A stretch of DNA of 64,000 nucleotides from Zerene cesonia (GCF_012273895.1 NW_024045138.1:496001-560000); one strand, 5' to 3'. Shown: positions 1 through 12,950, numbered from the stretch's first letter. A program made the numbers and translations. The notes: a model not told the origin generated them from the letters alone.

Positions 1-430
1 CCCTCTCCCTTCCACTAACATTTATCATAATATTGAATAATACCCAGTAACGAGAACATTAAACCTGTTTCATAGCCAAGTTTTATTTATTCCCATTTTT
101 ACAACAGTCCTACATTGGTCATGAACTGCCCCAGGTCTGTATCTCTATAGTGCAGTCATGGACAGGCTGACGCTGGTGTCCCACAACACATTAAACACAA
201 AAGGCCCTTCCAAAAGACTGGGTATTAACTTTTTGGTGTTACTCGAGTTATGGACTGAGAGAATTAATAATAAAAAGTAATATTCATTAAAAATAATTAA
301 GCAATTTTTTTTTTCATATAAAATCACCATTAAAATAGAAACCGAAGAGTTGTTTTGGGGTTTTCTTTAATTATAATAACAATTTTTGTATTGTGACTAA
401 ATAAAATTTTGTACTGAATATATTGCACTT
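1..430. other. Presumed UNC50 intron sequence, no exon recognised
   Basis: This stretch lies 3' of the third UNC50 exon on the minus strand. The longest open stretch on minus (about 145-330) has no resemblance to the next part of UNC50. I see only AT-rich intron-like sequence. Confidence 0.5.
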
Positions 431-432
431 AC

Positions 433-1529
433 CAAAGTACTGTGGACATGATTATGCCAGAGCCAATAAAGTCCACAAACACAACATAGAGCACAAACAA
501 TGCTGTTTGTCCCAATGTGAGTCCCATTGCTAAAGCGAAACATACTGAAGATACTGGAAATATAACAAAGGTATTTAATTTTTTTAAGTTTACATCCACA
601 TAATTTTATGATCATTATTATTTGAGAACCTAATCAATCTACCTGCAGTTAAAATAAAACAAAAATTATAGCTAAGCAACAGTTGCCATGGTCGTAAATT
701 GGATAGGTGACTAGCCATTTTTTTAGCTTTGTATGCTTTAGTGTCATAAGTTCAACTTACTCTTGATAGATTATAATAAAGTATAAAGTTATTATATTAC
801 TTGTAACACTCATAAAATGTGCTGGTAAACTTCAGTCATTTTTTAATGAATTAAAAAGTTTTTAGGTTTGAGTTTGATGGAATGTTATATTCTTTGAGTG
901 AAATATATAAAAGTTCGACTTGACTCTCTAGTGGATGATTTAAACATAAAAATGTTAAAGTTTATTGTGTTAGTTAATAATATAAATTTAATAAATACAT
1001 TAAATATTATTTATAAAATAAAATAAATTACTCACAAAAGAGCCAGACACTAAGTAAAACAAGAAACGCAGGATCATCTCTCGCGAACTGTGATTTTGTA
1101 TCTGAAAATGAAATATGTAAAAATGAAGTAATAAAATGAGGGAACATTCTTTGGTAATTACATAAGGTATTACAATCAACTGTGCTATTGCAAGATATTA
1201 TAAATATAATAAGAAAATAAAAAGAAAATAAATAATCCTTAGCCTAACTTAGTTATAAGGAATTTATGATAGCTAGTTCCAATAGAAGGAAACTTACGTT
1301 TTCTATAGTTGAAGTTCCGAAACACTTTTTGAGGCGATACAAATAAGTAAACCATTTGCCACGCAGCGAATTCAAAGTCCATTTGATTGAATTTGAACAA
1401 TCTGCGCAAATATTTGTATCGTTTTACTGCTGCACTAGCTGTTGTGGGCTGATAGTTTGCTGGTGCAGGTAGTGGTGAAGTGCTTCTAGGATAATTCGTA
1501 GGGGTAGGAGATGTTGAATATTTCATCAT
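433..1529 (-). CDS. UNC50: UNC50 homologue, 5' part (three exons; continues beyond the left edge)
   Basis: UNC50-family proteins are multi-pass membrane proteins of the Golgi/inner nuclear membrane; C. elegans UNC-50 is needed for assembly and trafficking of a class of nicotinic receptors. Three exons are visible on the minus strand: 1298-1529 (from the ATG), 1036-1101 and 433-553. Donors GTAAGT, GTGAG and GTAAGT and the matching CAG acceptors keep one frame (232, 66 and 121 nt). After a Ser/Thr/Pro-rich N-terminus the protein has the family signature KRYKYLRRLFKFNQMDFEFA, then AAWQMVYLFVSPQKV, NFNYRKH, and FARDDPAFLVLLSVWLF across the first junction. Exon 3 gives a hydrophobic stretch ending in STVLW, aligning with the human SIWLC...ATLMW region. 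About 140 residues are encoded here; the family is about 260, so the C-terminal half lies left of base 1. I saw no further exon in 1-430. Family assignment is from remembered similarity. Confidence 0.9.
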
Positions 1530-1732
1530 TATTATTTATTATTTCACTTCGAAAGTATTCAATTCCGACTTAATTATATCAACCACATATGTTTATTGAT
1601 AACTGTTTTGTTTATTAATTAAGTTTAAATTATAAATACATCTTATTTACAAAATTTTATCAACATTGAAATTTGAAGGCATCAGTCATCACGTCATGCG
1701 TTTTCAAATTGTGTCAAATGTTTGTGTCATAA

Positions 1733-1754
1733 GTCATTGTCATATGACAATGAC
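1733..1754. repeat. Perfect 22-bp palindrome upstream of UNC50
   Basis: Positions 1733-1754 read identically on both strands and centre on CATATG, an E-box-type hexamer. It lies about 205 bases upstream of the UNC50 ATG. TGTCA/TGACA words recur on both sides (1680-1760), so it may be a regulatory dyad or the core of an old palindromic transposon. Confidence 0.6.
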
Positions 1755-1834
1755 ATATCGGATCAAACTTTAAAATTTGTTATATTGTTTCTTCATGCAT
1801 GATGCTTAAGAATGAGCAATCTATATAATTTCTG

Positions 1835-2420
1835 TGCTTGGGGCTCACTAAGAGTTCTTTTTAAAAATACTGGTATCCTTACTGTACCGTCACAGTATAC
1901 ATTAACAACATTTTACACGTACACGATAATACCGACTTATACGCAAAAGTATTTATGACACAAGGAACGATAAAAAAATTGAAATTACTGTTTCCCGAAT
2001 TAGTGAAGCAAAAAGTAAAAAAATCATTTATAAGACAAGGACAAGGTATACGCTTTTGCAATTGAATTCCTCATATAACAGCTTTGTGATACTAAATTCA
2101 AAAACTATTTTAAAAATTTAATAGTTCAGAGAGCCTTTTCTAGCATTAATGAATATATGGAAGAAGGAAATCCATAGAAAGCTCTTGTTTAAGAACCACC
2201 TGACATTATTTTGGCATTATTGTTATGTACATATTGGAATATATGGAAGAAGGAAATCCATAGAGTGCTGTCGTTTAAGCGCCACCTGACGTTATTTTGG
2301 CATTATTGTTATGTACATATTACATCTGTAGAATTAAAGTATAAAATTTACATTATCTTTTTAAGAGCAACTTTAGAATTTCTTGCCGGCTCTTTTCTAT
2401 AGAAACTGAATAGTAGCTAC
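1835..2420 (+). mobile_element. Decayed 3' end of a non-LTR retrotransposon (LINE), plus orientation
   Basis: Bases 1870-2140 match, with many substitutions, the reverse complement of 59060-59345, where a reverse-transcriptase C-terminal tail (DRHSYDTRKRNK) can still be read. Shared blocks include the region around 'accgtcacagtata', 'acattttacacgtaca' and 'ttcagagagcc'. The 3' part ends with the 'ttgccggctcttttctatagaaact' region, matching the element tail near 58890-58920. Frame breaks and stops show it is dead. It contains a tandem duplication, listed separately. Confidence 0.7.
2151..2322 (+). repeat. Two-copy tandem duplication, 86-bp period
   Basis: The segment beginning 'gaatatatggaagaaggaaa' at 2151 is repeated at 2237 with about 10% divergence, both copies ending in 'attattgttatgtacatatt'. 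It lies inside the LINE remnant, and the copy at 58980-59060 has only one unit, so the duplication followed insertion or belongs to a subfamily. Confidence 0.8.
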
Positions 2421-2422
2421 TG

Positions 2423-2932
2423 TGTTTAGTTGTAGTATTCATTTCCTTACCGTTTCCTTTATTCTTCTCATCAATTTTTTATCTACCCCAAATTTATAAG
2501 ACAATGAAAACATAATTAGAATTTATCATCATCAATGAAAGCAATGATTTAATATCACAATTTTTTATTCAATCAAATTTACAAATATACATTACACCAT
2601 AAGAAAATGATCCTTAATCTTAGTATTTCACTAAGTAATGACTTCCGCATCAATAGTCGATTATTCCAGTAAGACAATAAAATGAAACATAGATCAGATA
2701 AATAAATTAAACATCAGTCTAAAGAAGCATTTAATTTCTTAATTTATGACTTCTAAATGAATATTTATTAAATATAAACTTAATGTTAAATAGTAGAATT
2801 GGTATTTGCAGACTGTTTCATTTTATTTCTAAATTATATAAATTAAAAATCATTATAATAGACTGTAAAATTCCTTCCACATCGAAAAATAATAAAATTT
2901 ATAAATTAAGGTATATCAATTAAATTTAATGT
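2423..2932. other. AT-rich gap between LINE remnant and protease gene
   Basis: No coding or repeat signal recognised; on the minus strand this is the 3' flank and UTR of the CLIP-domain protease. An AATAAA word on the minus strand (plus 'tttatt') occurs several times, so a polyadenylation site cannot be chosen. Confidence 0.4.
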
Positions 2933-5900
2933 TTAAGTTAAGTTCTGTTGCAGCCAACCGAGGTAGTGTGTCACACGTGTGTAGACTCCCGGGTAGCCAG
3001 GCTCGCCACACTTGTTTCCGAACGAAACGACTCCAATTTGAGTCCAGCGACCGTTTGCTTGCAACATTAGCGGACCGCCCGAGTCTCCCTGTGAAAAAAG
3101 ATCACGTTAAATTTTTCTTAATATTGCTATTTTACAACTCTTACTTTATTTTATTGCTAACTTTTTCAGATTTTGTCAAAGTATAACTAGATCGAAGGAG
3201 AGGTAGTGTGAATTTAAATATGTATTGGCTATTGATAAAATCATTGATATTGTTCTCTACAAAAAGTGCTCTACTTTTTTTTTAATTTTTCTTATTATAT
3301 ACACATATAGAGCTAACTTATTTGTCCGAAACAATCGGAATAGAGGATTTACTAGCATCTAATCACTACAGGTATACGTAATGCCATGCCATGCCATGAA
3401 CGGTAGGCCTGATCTTTTTTATCTATAACAGATCTTAACCTTACCTGACACGCATCAACCCCGCCCCTCGCGTATCCCGCGCACAGGAACGTATCAGTAA
3501 TCGGCTGAAAGTACGCCCGGTCGCATTCCTCGTTCCTCCATACTGGTAACTTAGCTTCTAGTTGCTTAGAGCTCTCCCCCCCACCGTACCGGGTGGTCCC
3601 CCAGCCCACTACGGTGGCGACTGAACCGTCGAAATGCTTGCGGGCGAGTTCGCCGTGCGGAAGACAGATGGGTATCACGTATTTTGATTTTTGGACGTTT
3701 TCTGTAAACGAATTTTGGTAATGTTAATTAAAGACTTGAGTTATGTAATTGACCTCATTATGTCTTGTATATGATGGATTACCTAACAGATCGATATACA
3801 TAAAGCCACTTATTCATTAAGCAGCGCTTTAATAAGCTCTATATTGAATATTTTCATCGTCTCTGGTTATATTTTAGTTTATAAATTAAAGGTAAAGGTT
3901 TGTCTAAATAAGGCAATTCTACAGATTATTTAAAACTATACGTTATTGTACTAGTTTTTTATATTGTCTATTATAGTTTATTATTTTTTTATATTATAGT
4001 TTATTATATTGTCTGTGTATATACTAACCAGCTAGAACCAAAACGGCGATATCGTTATAGAAGCCGACCCGAGAGAACTGCTCGTGCGCGCGCACCGCTG
4101 TCACGCGCAGCGTCACGGGGCGGGACGGTTCGTCGTCACGTGACAGATCTACGTCACCAAGCCGCACGCTGAACTGGCGAGCTGGGAATCTGCAAATATA
4201 CGTTTTATGCGATAAAGAATATTAACATTCCCTTTATATTATGAATAATATTAGCTGTTAATCTGCAAAAAAAAAAATATAACATTTCGTTTGATATTCT
4301 ACCCCAATTTTTATGTTATAATTTTTTTTTAAATACATATTAAATATTCACAAAAAAACAGTTCATACCAGTAGCTGATATTTACTCTTAGAAACAAACA
4401 ATCAAATAAACTCTCTTTCTTCTTCAATTAAACGCTATTGTGATAGAAACACGTTCTACACATTTACTTCAACAATGAGAGAGTTGAAGTAGTTATATGT
4501 GTAGGTTCTAGAAACACAACATCTTACGTAGCAACGTACGTCATGTGTTAATTTTATAAAACTAATAAGCTAATAACTAATTAAACTTTAATTAATGTGT
4601 GCCGGATGGTAGTCAAATAAATGGATATAATACCACCATAAATAAATACAGTTAATATGTTACCATTTTATAAATCTTATGTTTCAGGTTAGTTCTACGA
4701 ATCCTTGATTTATTTAAGAACATCCTATAGCTTTTGCAGCTTAGTATTTATTATTTTATCAACTAATTAAATATACGAAAGTGGTCTTAATATAAGTGGT
4801 GCTTTTTTGCTTATACAATCTTTCTACTTTTATTTTTAAGTTTTATTCGAATTACTATTGCCACCGATTAAATGATTCTTTTTAAATTACAAAGCTATTC
4901 TTACGGCCTTTGTTTCGAGTCCCTTGTGCAATGAGCAGCTGTGAGCACATGTTTTCGCCCCACCAGAGTGCCCCCGCACCAGAACTCTCTCCTCTTGTTC
5001 CCGTGCAAGTAGATAGCTGCCATCCAGGGCCAGGCGCCAGGTTTGGATTCAGTTCCACCAACTATACGACCTCCTTCGTCCTCACGTTGACCGCAATCTG
5101 GAAAATTATGTCATATTCATCTGAATAAGGAATAGATTTAGAGTCCGTTTTCACTATTTGCCGATTGTGTCCTCGATCGTCTATTTGACTTTTTAATTTG
5201 GATTAAGGTGTTGGGAAACCGACCATATTAATTTCTTTAAGAAATCTATTGTTGAGTACATTACTTAATTTATGAAACAACTTCTTATTTAGGCAATATT
5301 TGAATAGCACTAGTAAGGTCTAGATAAAGTTTGTTAAATGTTAAATATGGAAATAACACAATAAGTTATAACGTTAATAATAAATATTTGTATACATTAC
5401 ACATGGAAACAAATAGGTATAACATACCGTTAACATCAACGATGTTGGAGTAATTAGCTATAACGGGCGGTGCTACTGTATAAAAAGATGTAGTAGACGG
5501 TGGTTTCGAAGTCGTAACTGTAGTGGGCCTGGTTGGTTTTGGAGTAGTGACAGTAGTTTTCGGTTTCTTCGTTGTCAGAACCAAAACAGCTGAAGGTTTC
5601 GTTGTTGGCTTCTTGGTGGTCAAAGTGACAGGCCTCTGAGTCGTTACAGGAACCAAGTAAGTCGGTTTACTTGTTGTAGCTAACACAGGCTTTTCAACCG
5701 CTGTAGTTGAAGGCACAACTGCGTCATGTGGGCAGCATACTCCGGGTACAAATAGGTCTTTGAAACACAATGATTCCCTGAGATTAATAAGGTTTAGGAG
5801 CAATTGTGGGCAGTTACTCAGATCTTCACACACACCATTCTCTCCTTCAGGTGTAGTACACGACCGTGAGTCATTCTCGTTCAAATTAGCTGTTGCTATT

Positions 5901-6472
5901 TTTGTTATAGGAGCATCTGGTAAAACTCTAGGTAAAGCTTTCTTAACTATAGGCGCTATTTTATCGGTTACGTTGCGCCCGAGAACATTTTTACTTATCG
6001 TGTAGAGAGCTTGTGGTAATTGCTGGAGGTTAGAATCGGTTTCTTTTCGATCATTATTATCATTGACCACATCGACGAGATAATGTCCAACTGTGTTGAT
6101 TGCTCCCAGAGTTTCAGATATTCTTGTGAATGCCGAATCTGAGAGTAGTCTACCATCGTTTGGATTTTGTATCCTTTCTGAATGAATTAAATCTACTGAT
6201 GATCTACCATCATAATATTGAGGGTATTGTTCGTGGTTGGGGTCTGGTGACATGTATTCTCTTTCATGGTAATATGCTTGACTATAGGGGTTATTTTGGT
6301 AATATTGTGTCGAGTCTGAAGATCTTTTTCTTGGTACGGAATATTGATTCCAGTGCGTGTGCCTTTGTAGGTATGGTTTTATTTCATCCGTTATCCGTCT
6401 GAAGGAGACTGAAAAATAATTGACCATTATCAGTAGGTACATGTAGGCATGTGCATTCACTAGATACTTCAT
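2933..6472 (-). CDS. CLIP-domain trypsin-like serine protease, secreted zymogen
   Basis: Five exons on minus: 5428-6472, 4905-5097, 4029-4189, 3445-3701 and 2933-3088. All have GT/AG ends and consistent phase; the sum is 1812 nt, giving 603 residues plus TAA. Residues 1-23 look like a signal peptide. Residues 24-204 are a Tyr/Gln/Asn-rich region. A CLIP domain spans C205-C247 with the six-Cys pattern C205, C215, C221, C236, C246, C247. A Thr/Lys/Pro-rich stalk covers about 255-335. The predicted activation cleavage is after R359 in GGR-IVGG, with C350 (DCG) able to tether the light chain. The triad is H404 (TAAHC), D459 (NDIAVL) and S555 (GDSGGP). D549, six residues before S555, predicts trypsin-like specificity. 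Such proteases act in haemolymph cascades (melanization, Toll) or cuticle/developmental proteolysis. The long N-terminus and single CLIP domain suggest the CLIPD or CLIPC type; I cannot say which orthologue. The gene appears intact. Confidence 0.92.
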
Positions 6473-6640
6473 AATAGAAAATATAAGTAGTTTTTGTCAT
6501 GACATTAGCTATAATGTTTACGTTTCATTGTAAATTTTTATAGACATTTTATAACTCTATTTTTAGTAAATGAGGAATGTATTTGTGGGAAATTTAAGCA
6601 TTAGATTATATTCTTTAAAGTAAAATTGATGCGTACCTAC

Positions 6641-6694
6641 CCGGGTGGAGAGCGGTCTGTTGACATCTAATTTGTTGTGCGATTAATGAGGTAC
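6641..6694 (-). other. Possible 5'-UTR exon of the CLIP protease
   Basis: On the minus strand a CAG acceptor (plus 6695-6697) and a GTAGGT donor (from plus 6640) bracket 54 nt that are more GC-rich than their surroundings. It lies 170 bases upstream of the protease ATG. No coding potential is claimed. The next piece would have to splice to an acceptor just upstream of 6472, which I could not fix. Confidence 0.25.
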
Positions 6695-7162
6695 CTGAAA
6701 AAACGAATAATGTTATTTAACGACAGCGTTCCCATTATATAATTAAACGATACATATTGAATCGCAACGTTAGTCATATATATATATATCATCGAATTAA
6801 ATACAAGTAATTTGGATGAAACATTCGTAAAAACTGGATGTTTGTTATATGACCCAATTTTTTCATTCCACGACTTAATCCATGCGAAATATGACTATTT
6901 CTTATATCTTTAAACGAGTCAATTCTTGTATTCAATATATATATAATTGGAATCTCGGAATCGGCTCCAACGATTTTCATGGAATTTAGTATATAGGGGG
7001 TTTCGGGGGCGATAAATCGATCTATCTAGGAATCATTTTTAGAAAATGTCATATTCGTGTTTTATTCGTGTTTTATCGACTTAAACTTACTTTTTTAACA
7101 AATAGGAGGCGTTTGAGTAGTCCCAATTTATTATGACTCTTCCTGACATCTATTGGCGAATA

Positions 7163-7368
7163 ATAATACTATAAATGCGAAAGTTTGTGAGGATGGATGC
7201 ATATGTATGTGTGCGTCTGTTACTCTTTCACACAAAAACTACTGAACCGAATGCAATGAAATTTGCTTCGTAGATAGCTGGACAACTGAAATAACACATA
7301 GGCACTTTTTATACCGATATTCCTACGGGATACGGACTTACGCGGTTTCAACCGCGGATCACAGCTAG
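7163..7368 (+). mobile_element. Short non-autonomous Helitron (5' end eroded)
   Basis: It shares with five other copies in the window the start 'ataaatgcgaaagtttgt', the central block 'ctgaaccgaatgcaatgaaa' and the end '...acagCTAGtt'. The 3' end has a GC-rich inverted stem (gcggttt...accgcgg) just before CTAG, as Helitrons have. The exact 5' boundary is uncertain. Confidence 0.75.
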
Positions 7369-7978
7369 TTATTATTTAATTAATACAAAGTTACTTATAC
7401 TTTATTACGTTATTGCTGTTTAATAATGTAATAAAAAATATAAATAACAGATACGTAATAGGTATAATTTCTGCTCATTATTTTTACTTTTATTACTGCT
7501 TAATAGTACAAACGTACTTTGAAGTTGTTAGTTACAATTTAATGTATGTACGGATCTCAAATAATTTTTTTACAGAGATAGATAATAATCTGGATTTGCA
7601 CATAGGCTTCTTTTAGCCGGGTACTAAGCAAGTGACGCCACGGAATATCTCTATCTCAATGTCCAAATAGCAGTAAATAATAATGATAAATGATGCTTTA
7701 ACTGACAAATGGAGTAAACACGTCCCGTTTAACGGCAAACATGTGAAAGTCGACCATTGTTAAACGGTATTTACATCTTGCGTAATTTGAAACGCGAAAA
7801 TTTTCTTTGTATTGTTAATAATGACGCTGTGACCAGGTGTTTGTAAATTGCAAAGTGAATAAGGTCTTGGTTTTTGTCTTGAACTTATATTTATTTAGCT
7901 AACTATATGTCTTTAAGAAGTGCAAGTTAATCGTTGTAGGTATAACAAAAAAATAGGTGTGAATGCAGCTTTGGTTAA

Positions 7979-8177
7979 TCCTACTAATATTATAAATGCG
8001 ACAGTTTGTAAGAATATGTGTGAGTTTGTTGCTCTTTCACGCAAAATCTACTGAACCGATTGCAATGAAATTTTATACGTATATAGTTGGAGAACTAGAA
8101 TAATATATAGGCAATTTTTATCCCGATATTCCTACGGGATAGAGACATACGCGGGTGAAATCGCGGGGCGCAGCTAG
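7979..8177 (+). mobile_element. Complete short Helitron, A|T target
   Basis: The element begins TCCTACTAATATTATAAATG and ends GGGGCGCAGCTAG, preceded by a small GC stem-loop. Flanking bases are A (7978) and T (8178), the expected Helitron insertion point with no target duplication. It is about 199 bp with no open frame. Confidence 0.85.
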
Positions 8178-8617
8178 TTGTCTCTATATTTACGTCCGGA
8201 GATTTCGGATATTATAATTTCTAATATTAAGTATAATATAATGAATTTAAGGTCATATTATCATTTCCCAATGATACACCCTGTAAATAATCTAAGCATT
8301 GCCCTATGCTATAAATAAATACAATAATACTTAAAGATTCTCATTCGTCATTTCCAATGAACTACTTAAGCTGATGCATTGAGTGCTCTGGTAAATACGT
8401 TGATTATAAATTCATTGAATTATGAGTAAAAATAATTGCGTGTACTGGATAAGAAATAGGTCTATTTCATAACTTGTGACCTCTGGAAAATACGCTTACG
8501 CATAATATATATTTCGTATGCAATTTGTGTCCCAGTTGCATACGTAATACAGGTAACTCCATTCATAAGTAACTGTTGTGTCAAAATAACGTAAGTGGGT
8601 ACGTGATATTATTAATG

Positions 8618-8794
8618 TTTTCGCGCGGTTTCACCCGCATAAGTCGGGATAAAAAGTTGCCTATATGTTATTCCAGTTATCCAGCTGTCTACGTACCAAA
8701 TTTCATTGCAATAGGTTCAGTAGTTTTTGCGTGAAAGAGCAACAAACACACACAGACATCCATACAAAATATCGCATTTATAATATTAGTTGGA
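8618..8794 (-). mobile_element. Short Helitron, minus orientation, 3'-truncated
   Basis: Reverse complement of the same family: 5' end at 8794 (TCCAACTAATATTATAAATG), body through 'gaacctattgcaatgaaatt', ending in the GC stem near 8618 without the CTAG terminus. Confidence 0.75.
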
Positions 8795-9492
8795 TTTTTA
8801 TTTGAACCCAGATATACATTCTCATTGAACTTTAGCTTCCAAAATTACATTCAAAGCCATTTTTATTATTTACACAGAACTGAATATTCTGCGGTTATTT
8901 AAGTATAAGTTTAAATAAGTTAAAGGCTGATAGTTTTGGGAATACTTTTCCAAAAAAATAAAAAAGGGAAGTAAATGTTTGCTAGCGCTTTAAAGCTTTT
9001 TAAAAAAAAAATATGTTTTTAATTTGTTTCATGAACTCCAGATATAATTTATCAATTTTGGTTTTGGTGTGTAGTGACTAAGCTTTAATTGCAGCGAAGG
9101 TTTTGTTCTCCGTATTCAGATTTCTCTTTTATTAAGCGTTTAAGTGAAACTTAATGGATATATCTGATTGAGCAAAGTACAATGCATCATGCACTATGTA
9201 TTTTATTAGTTTTCGTTTTATTTTAGCCTAGTGACTATTCATTGGAAGGTACATTATAAAATTGTGGTCTAAACGTGACTTGAAATTCGATTTAATGAAA
9301 GGAGAAATGTGCAGTGGATTTGTCTCAGTATAATTTGAGAACATTGCAGTTAGTACAAAAGTATAAATAACTGTGCCATGTTAAAGGTTCTTTTTGGGTC
9401 CGTGTTAATTATTTGTTTTATAATAAGACATAAAATGAATTATAATACTAATAGAATAACTAAAACTAAAATAAAGTTATTAGATTGACAAC

Positions 9493-9700
9493 ATTGTGGT
9501 AGTCGAGCACGCTTCGGCATGAATTGGGCCAGCTCGCACCGGGGAAGTACCACACCCCCACAGAAGACCGGCGTGAAACAGCATTCTGCTGTGTTTCGCT
9601 CGGTGAGTGGGCCGGAGGCCCAGATCCTTTTCCTTCCCCTTCCCAGTCCTTTTTTAATCTCTTCCCAATTTCAAGTCGACAATCCATTTGTAGAGGTAAT
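9493..9700 (+). repeat. Dispersed lepidopteran repeat, copy 1
   Basis: The block 'gtcgagcacgcttcggcatg', 'gaattgggccagctc', 'accacacccccacagaagac' and 'cagcattctgctgtgtttcg' recurs at 20105. The tail 'cccagtccttttttaatc...gtcgacaatccatttgtaga' also recurs at 20105 and 58505. It is probably a non-LTR-derived or non-autonomous element; I cannot name the family. Open frames across it on both strands are incidental. Confidence 0.75.
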
Positions 9701-9789
9701 ATAAATTTTCAATTTTTACTATATACTACTACATACTACATAGTACTAACTATGGCAACAATTTCAAAGTGTTTTAAGGTAACCTAATA

Positions 9790-12700
9790 TACTACAAATA
9801 ATACTACTTCCAATTATTCTTTTGTATAAAAAAGGGCACTGACTTCCCTGAAGGCACCATTCTAAATTCGAATACAAAAAATAATCATGTCAATCCGTTG
9901 TAAGTCTCCGACGAGACGCTCCTTGGTTTTTGGGACGTCGATAAAAAATACGCTACGACCTAAGAGTATTTGTTTACAGTATACGTCATTTGTCAAGATT
10001 CAAGAGTTTGTGCAATACAGCCTTATCCCCTGACTCATTGACATCTTAAGTGAAAGTGTTTGACGTCACTCCGCATGCTAGAATGCGGTCTACTAATCTG
10101 CGAATCTTGGATGTCGTTAGATAAGCGAAATGACTTAGAAACTAAGTAGGTCGTTCAGCTCCTTGTTATTATAGCTTAGGCTGTCGATGCACGCTCTCAA
10201 TTCTAAAAGAGTTTTCTCTATAACGCACTTCTATCATTCCGTGATGACTTGGTGTTTGTCATTTGGACAAAAACACAGAAAAATAGTCTTGTGGTTCGTA
10301 ATTCTAGAGTGGAGGACTGGATCAAAGCGTAATTTGGAGGACAATGTCTTTGTTAATCTTAGTTTCTAAGCGAGACGGATTCGCGACACTAAGTGTTCCG
10401 TACATATAAGAATAATTTTTATGTGAAACAGTATGAATAATTAACTTGTTACTTTAAAACAAAAGCGACGGTTACCTTCGACTTTTAGACTTTTGGAAAT
10501 CGTCAGATCCACATATATAATTTCAACAATAGAGGTTCTGTTAGAGGCTAGATTGTGCTAACAATCGAGAAGTTTTGTACGTGAAAAAGTTTTGCGTATC
10601 GTAAATCGACACCTAGTTACTGAAAATTAGTTTGATCAATGAAGTCTTTGATACATCTAGCTTTGATATCAAACGTACCTGAGACTGGGAACTTTTTACA
10701 ACTGAGGGTTTGTCTAGTACAATGAGTTATACCTAAAATGCATAGTTAGCTATTTTATTTCACTCAGTGATACCTGAAGTGCATGTGTCAACTACTTTAT
10801 TTTACTCAATGTTCAATTATCATAGAGTTATAATACTTATAATATTATAATAAAACACACATCGCATGCCTGCAAACATTCGCGCAATGTCGTCCTACAC
10901 TTCTGTGTTTGCGTATTCGTTAGAATATGTCTGACCTGCATAGGCATTCACGAAACAGCTTTTAAAATTCAATCCATTGTTCACTCATAAAGCCTTTATT
11001 ATTATCTCAAAATAAACATAATTCAATTGTTAAATCATAAGACTGCTATTACACAATATATTTCAGGAACTGAATGTCTCGGTATTGTGTTTATGTTAAT
11101 ATATCGAATCTTACATAAGTCAGACAATGTAAACGGATGTGGCATAACTTTTCTTCAATCCGGTTCAATACAATGACACAGTAATTTTTAGTGCGTGTGG
11201 TAAGAAAGAGTAACCTTAGAATTGTGTACAGAAAATGCATGTTTTTGTTTATTATTTATAGACTTTACAAAGAGTGAAGGTTCTCAATATTATTTTGTCT
11301 ATTTTACACAATGAGTAGCTTCCTATCAAAACATAAATGTATTTCGATAATTTACAAACGTTACATTTACAAACGTTGAAAAAATAAACAAAATACGAAT
11401 ACCACTATACAAAGTTCAATAACACCGCTTAAGTGAACCAAAAATCACCAACACGAAAGTCACACTTAAATTATGAATATGCAAAGAAAATAAAGCCCTG
11501 TACCGTACACTGCAATAATTCCGAAATACAACATTATCGCCGCGTGATTTTAAACCGGCTCCTTCATTTCTTTTGTTCCCTTTCCGAGTCAACGAACCTG
11601 GCCTAAATTTTAAACTTAATTTGAGCTGGAGTGAGAATCGAGAAGCTACGGATGCCTTCAGTAATGAAGGCTACATATAAGCTTTTTGAGCACGACAGTT
11701 AGTCGATAATAAGCTACGTAATCCGTATTGGTTACTGTATTTTTGTTAATTGGAATTATAAGGTTGAATAAAACGGGACATTGAAGGCATAAATATGTTT
11801 TTTTCTTAATGTTGTTTTATAATGTTTACTGAAACTGTAAACAATGTAGGTAGGTCACAAGTTTGTCATTGGAATTTATATTTAGTATTATGCGGGTTGA
11901 GTAAGATAATAGTTATTTAATAGAGTAATAAACATGTATTTTTTTTCTTCTCAAATAATAATTAAAATGTACGTTAGTTTACATAACACCCAACTAAAAA
12001 AATAAAGACATCATTTAAGGGTTATTTAATATTTATCAAATAAAGGACACGAGAAAAAATCTTTAGACATTATCTAATATTACTAGTTACTAGCGTTTAG
12101 AAATTATTGTTTTCTAAACGAAATATTACAATATTGGTCAAATTAGTAGACGCACCATAATTATCGATGAATATTTATGATAACGCATCTCAAATTGTTG
12201 ATCAATAAATCTATTAAATACTCGTCTTTAATTGTTGTTCACGACATAACCGAACCGGTCAGTGACTCACTTTCAGGGATGCCAAGAAAGAATTTATTTT
12301 TTTAGGACTCACATTTTCGTTCTTATTTTATTGCCTAACTTCGTTACAAATATGAGGGAAGGAACATTCCCTTATGAATTGATGTATGTCTATTATGATT
12401 AAATCACAACTATATTCAATAAAAAGCAATTTATAATAACACACTAATTTGAATAACTCTCGTGAGATTCACCATAAGTATTCTTAAAAGAGACATCATT
12501 CAATATACCTTTATGCCTCAAAAAGTAATTTAAATAGCCAACAATTGATATTACTTTTTATTCTGTACCAAAATGTATAAAATGTTATTGTCGAGAACCC
12601 TGTTTGACTAGTCAATTTGCTACGATTACTAAATCTTGCAAGTGACATAATGTGTTGAGTTGATCACGCGAGGTAAGTTACGTTTGGCAGGTCGGCGTTT

Positions 12701-12950
12701 GGATGGGTTTTATTTATTGCTTATTTTATATACATGTATTGCGCTATTTTTTTTAGTACTTGTATATTATCTGTATCATGTAAATTCAAGTATATTATAA
12801 TAATTCATAATCATTCATGCGATTATGTTTACAATCTGTATTTTATTGAGATGACGTATTCTAAAAATTTATTTAGGTCGACATATTTCAACGAAAAAAT
12901 TGTGTTTGGAGTCATCTTTTGAATTTAATTCTGTTGTACTTCTGGAAGGC
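9790..12950. other. Gene-poor AT-rich stretch
   Basis: I examined both strands and saw no exon with convincing splice sites and family similarity. Only short incidental open frames are present (for example 10187-10369 and 12734-12922 on plus). Confidence 0.5.

Noticed and set aside
5760..6402. Plus-strand frames inside the protease region
   Set aside because: Antisense shadows of the long first exon of the CLIP protease.
9466..9787. Three overlapping frames on both strands
   Set aside because: All lie in the dispersed repeat found also at 20105 and 58505.
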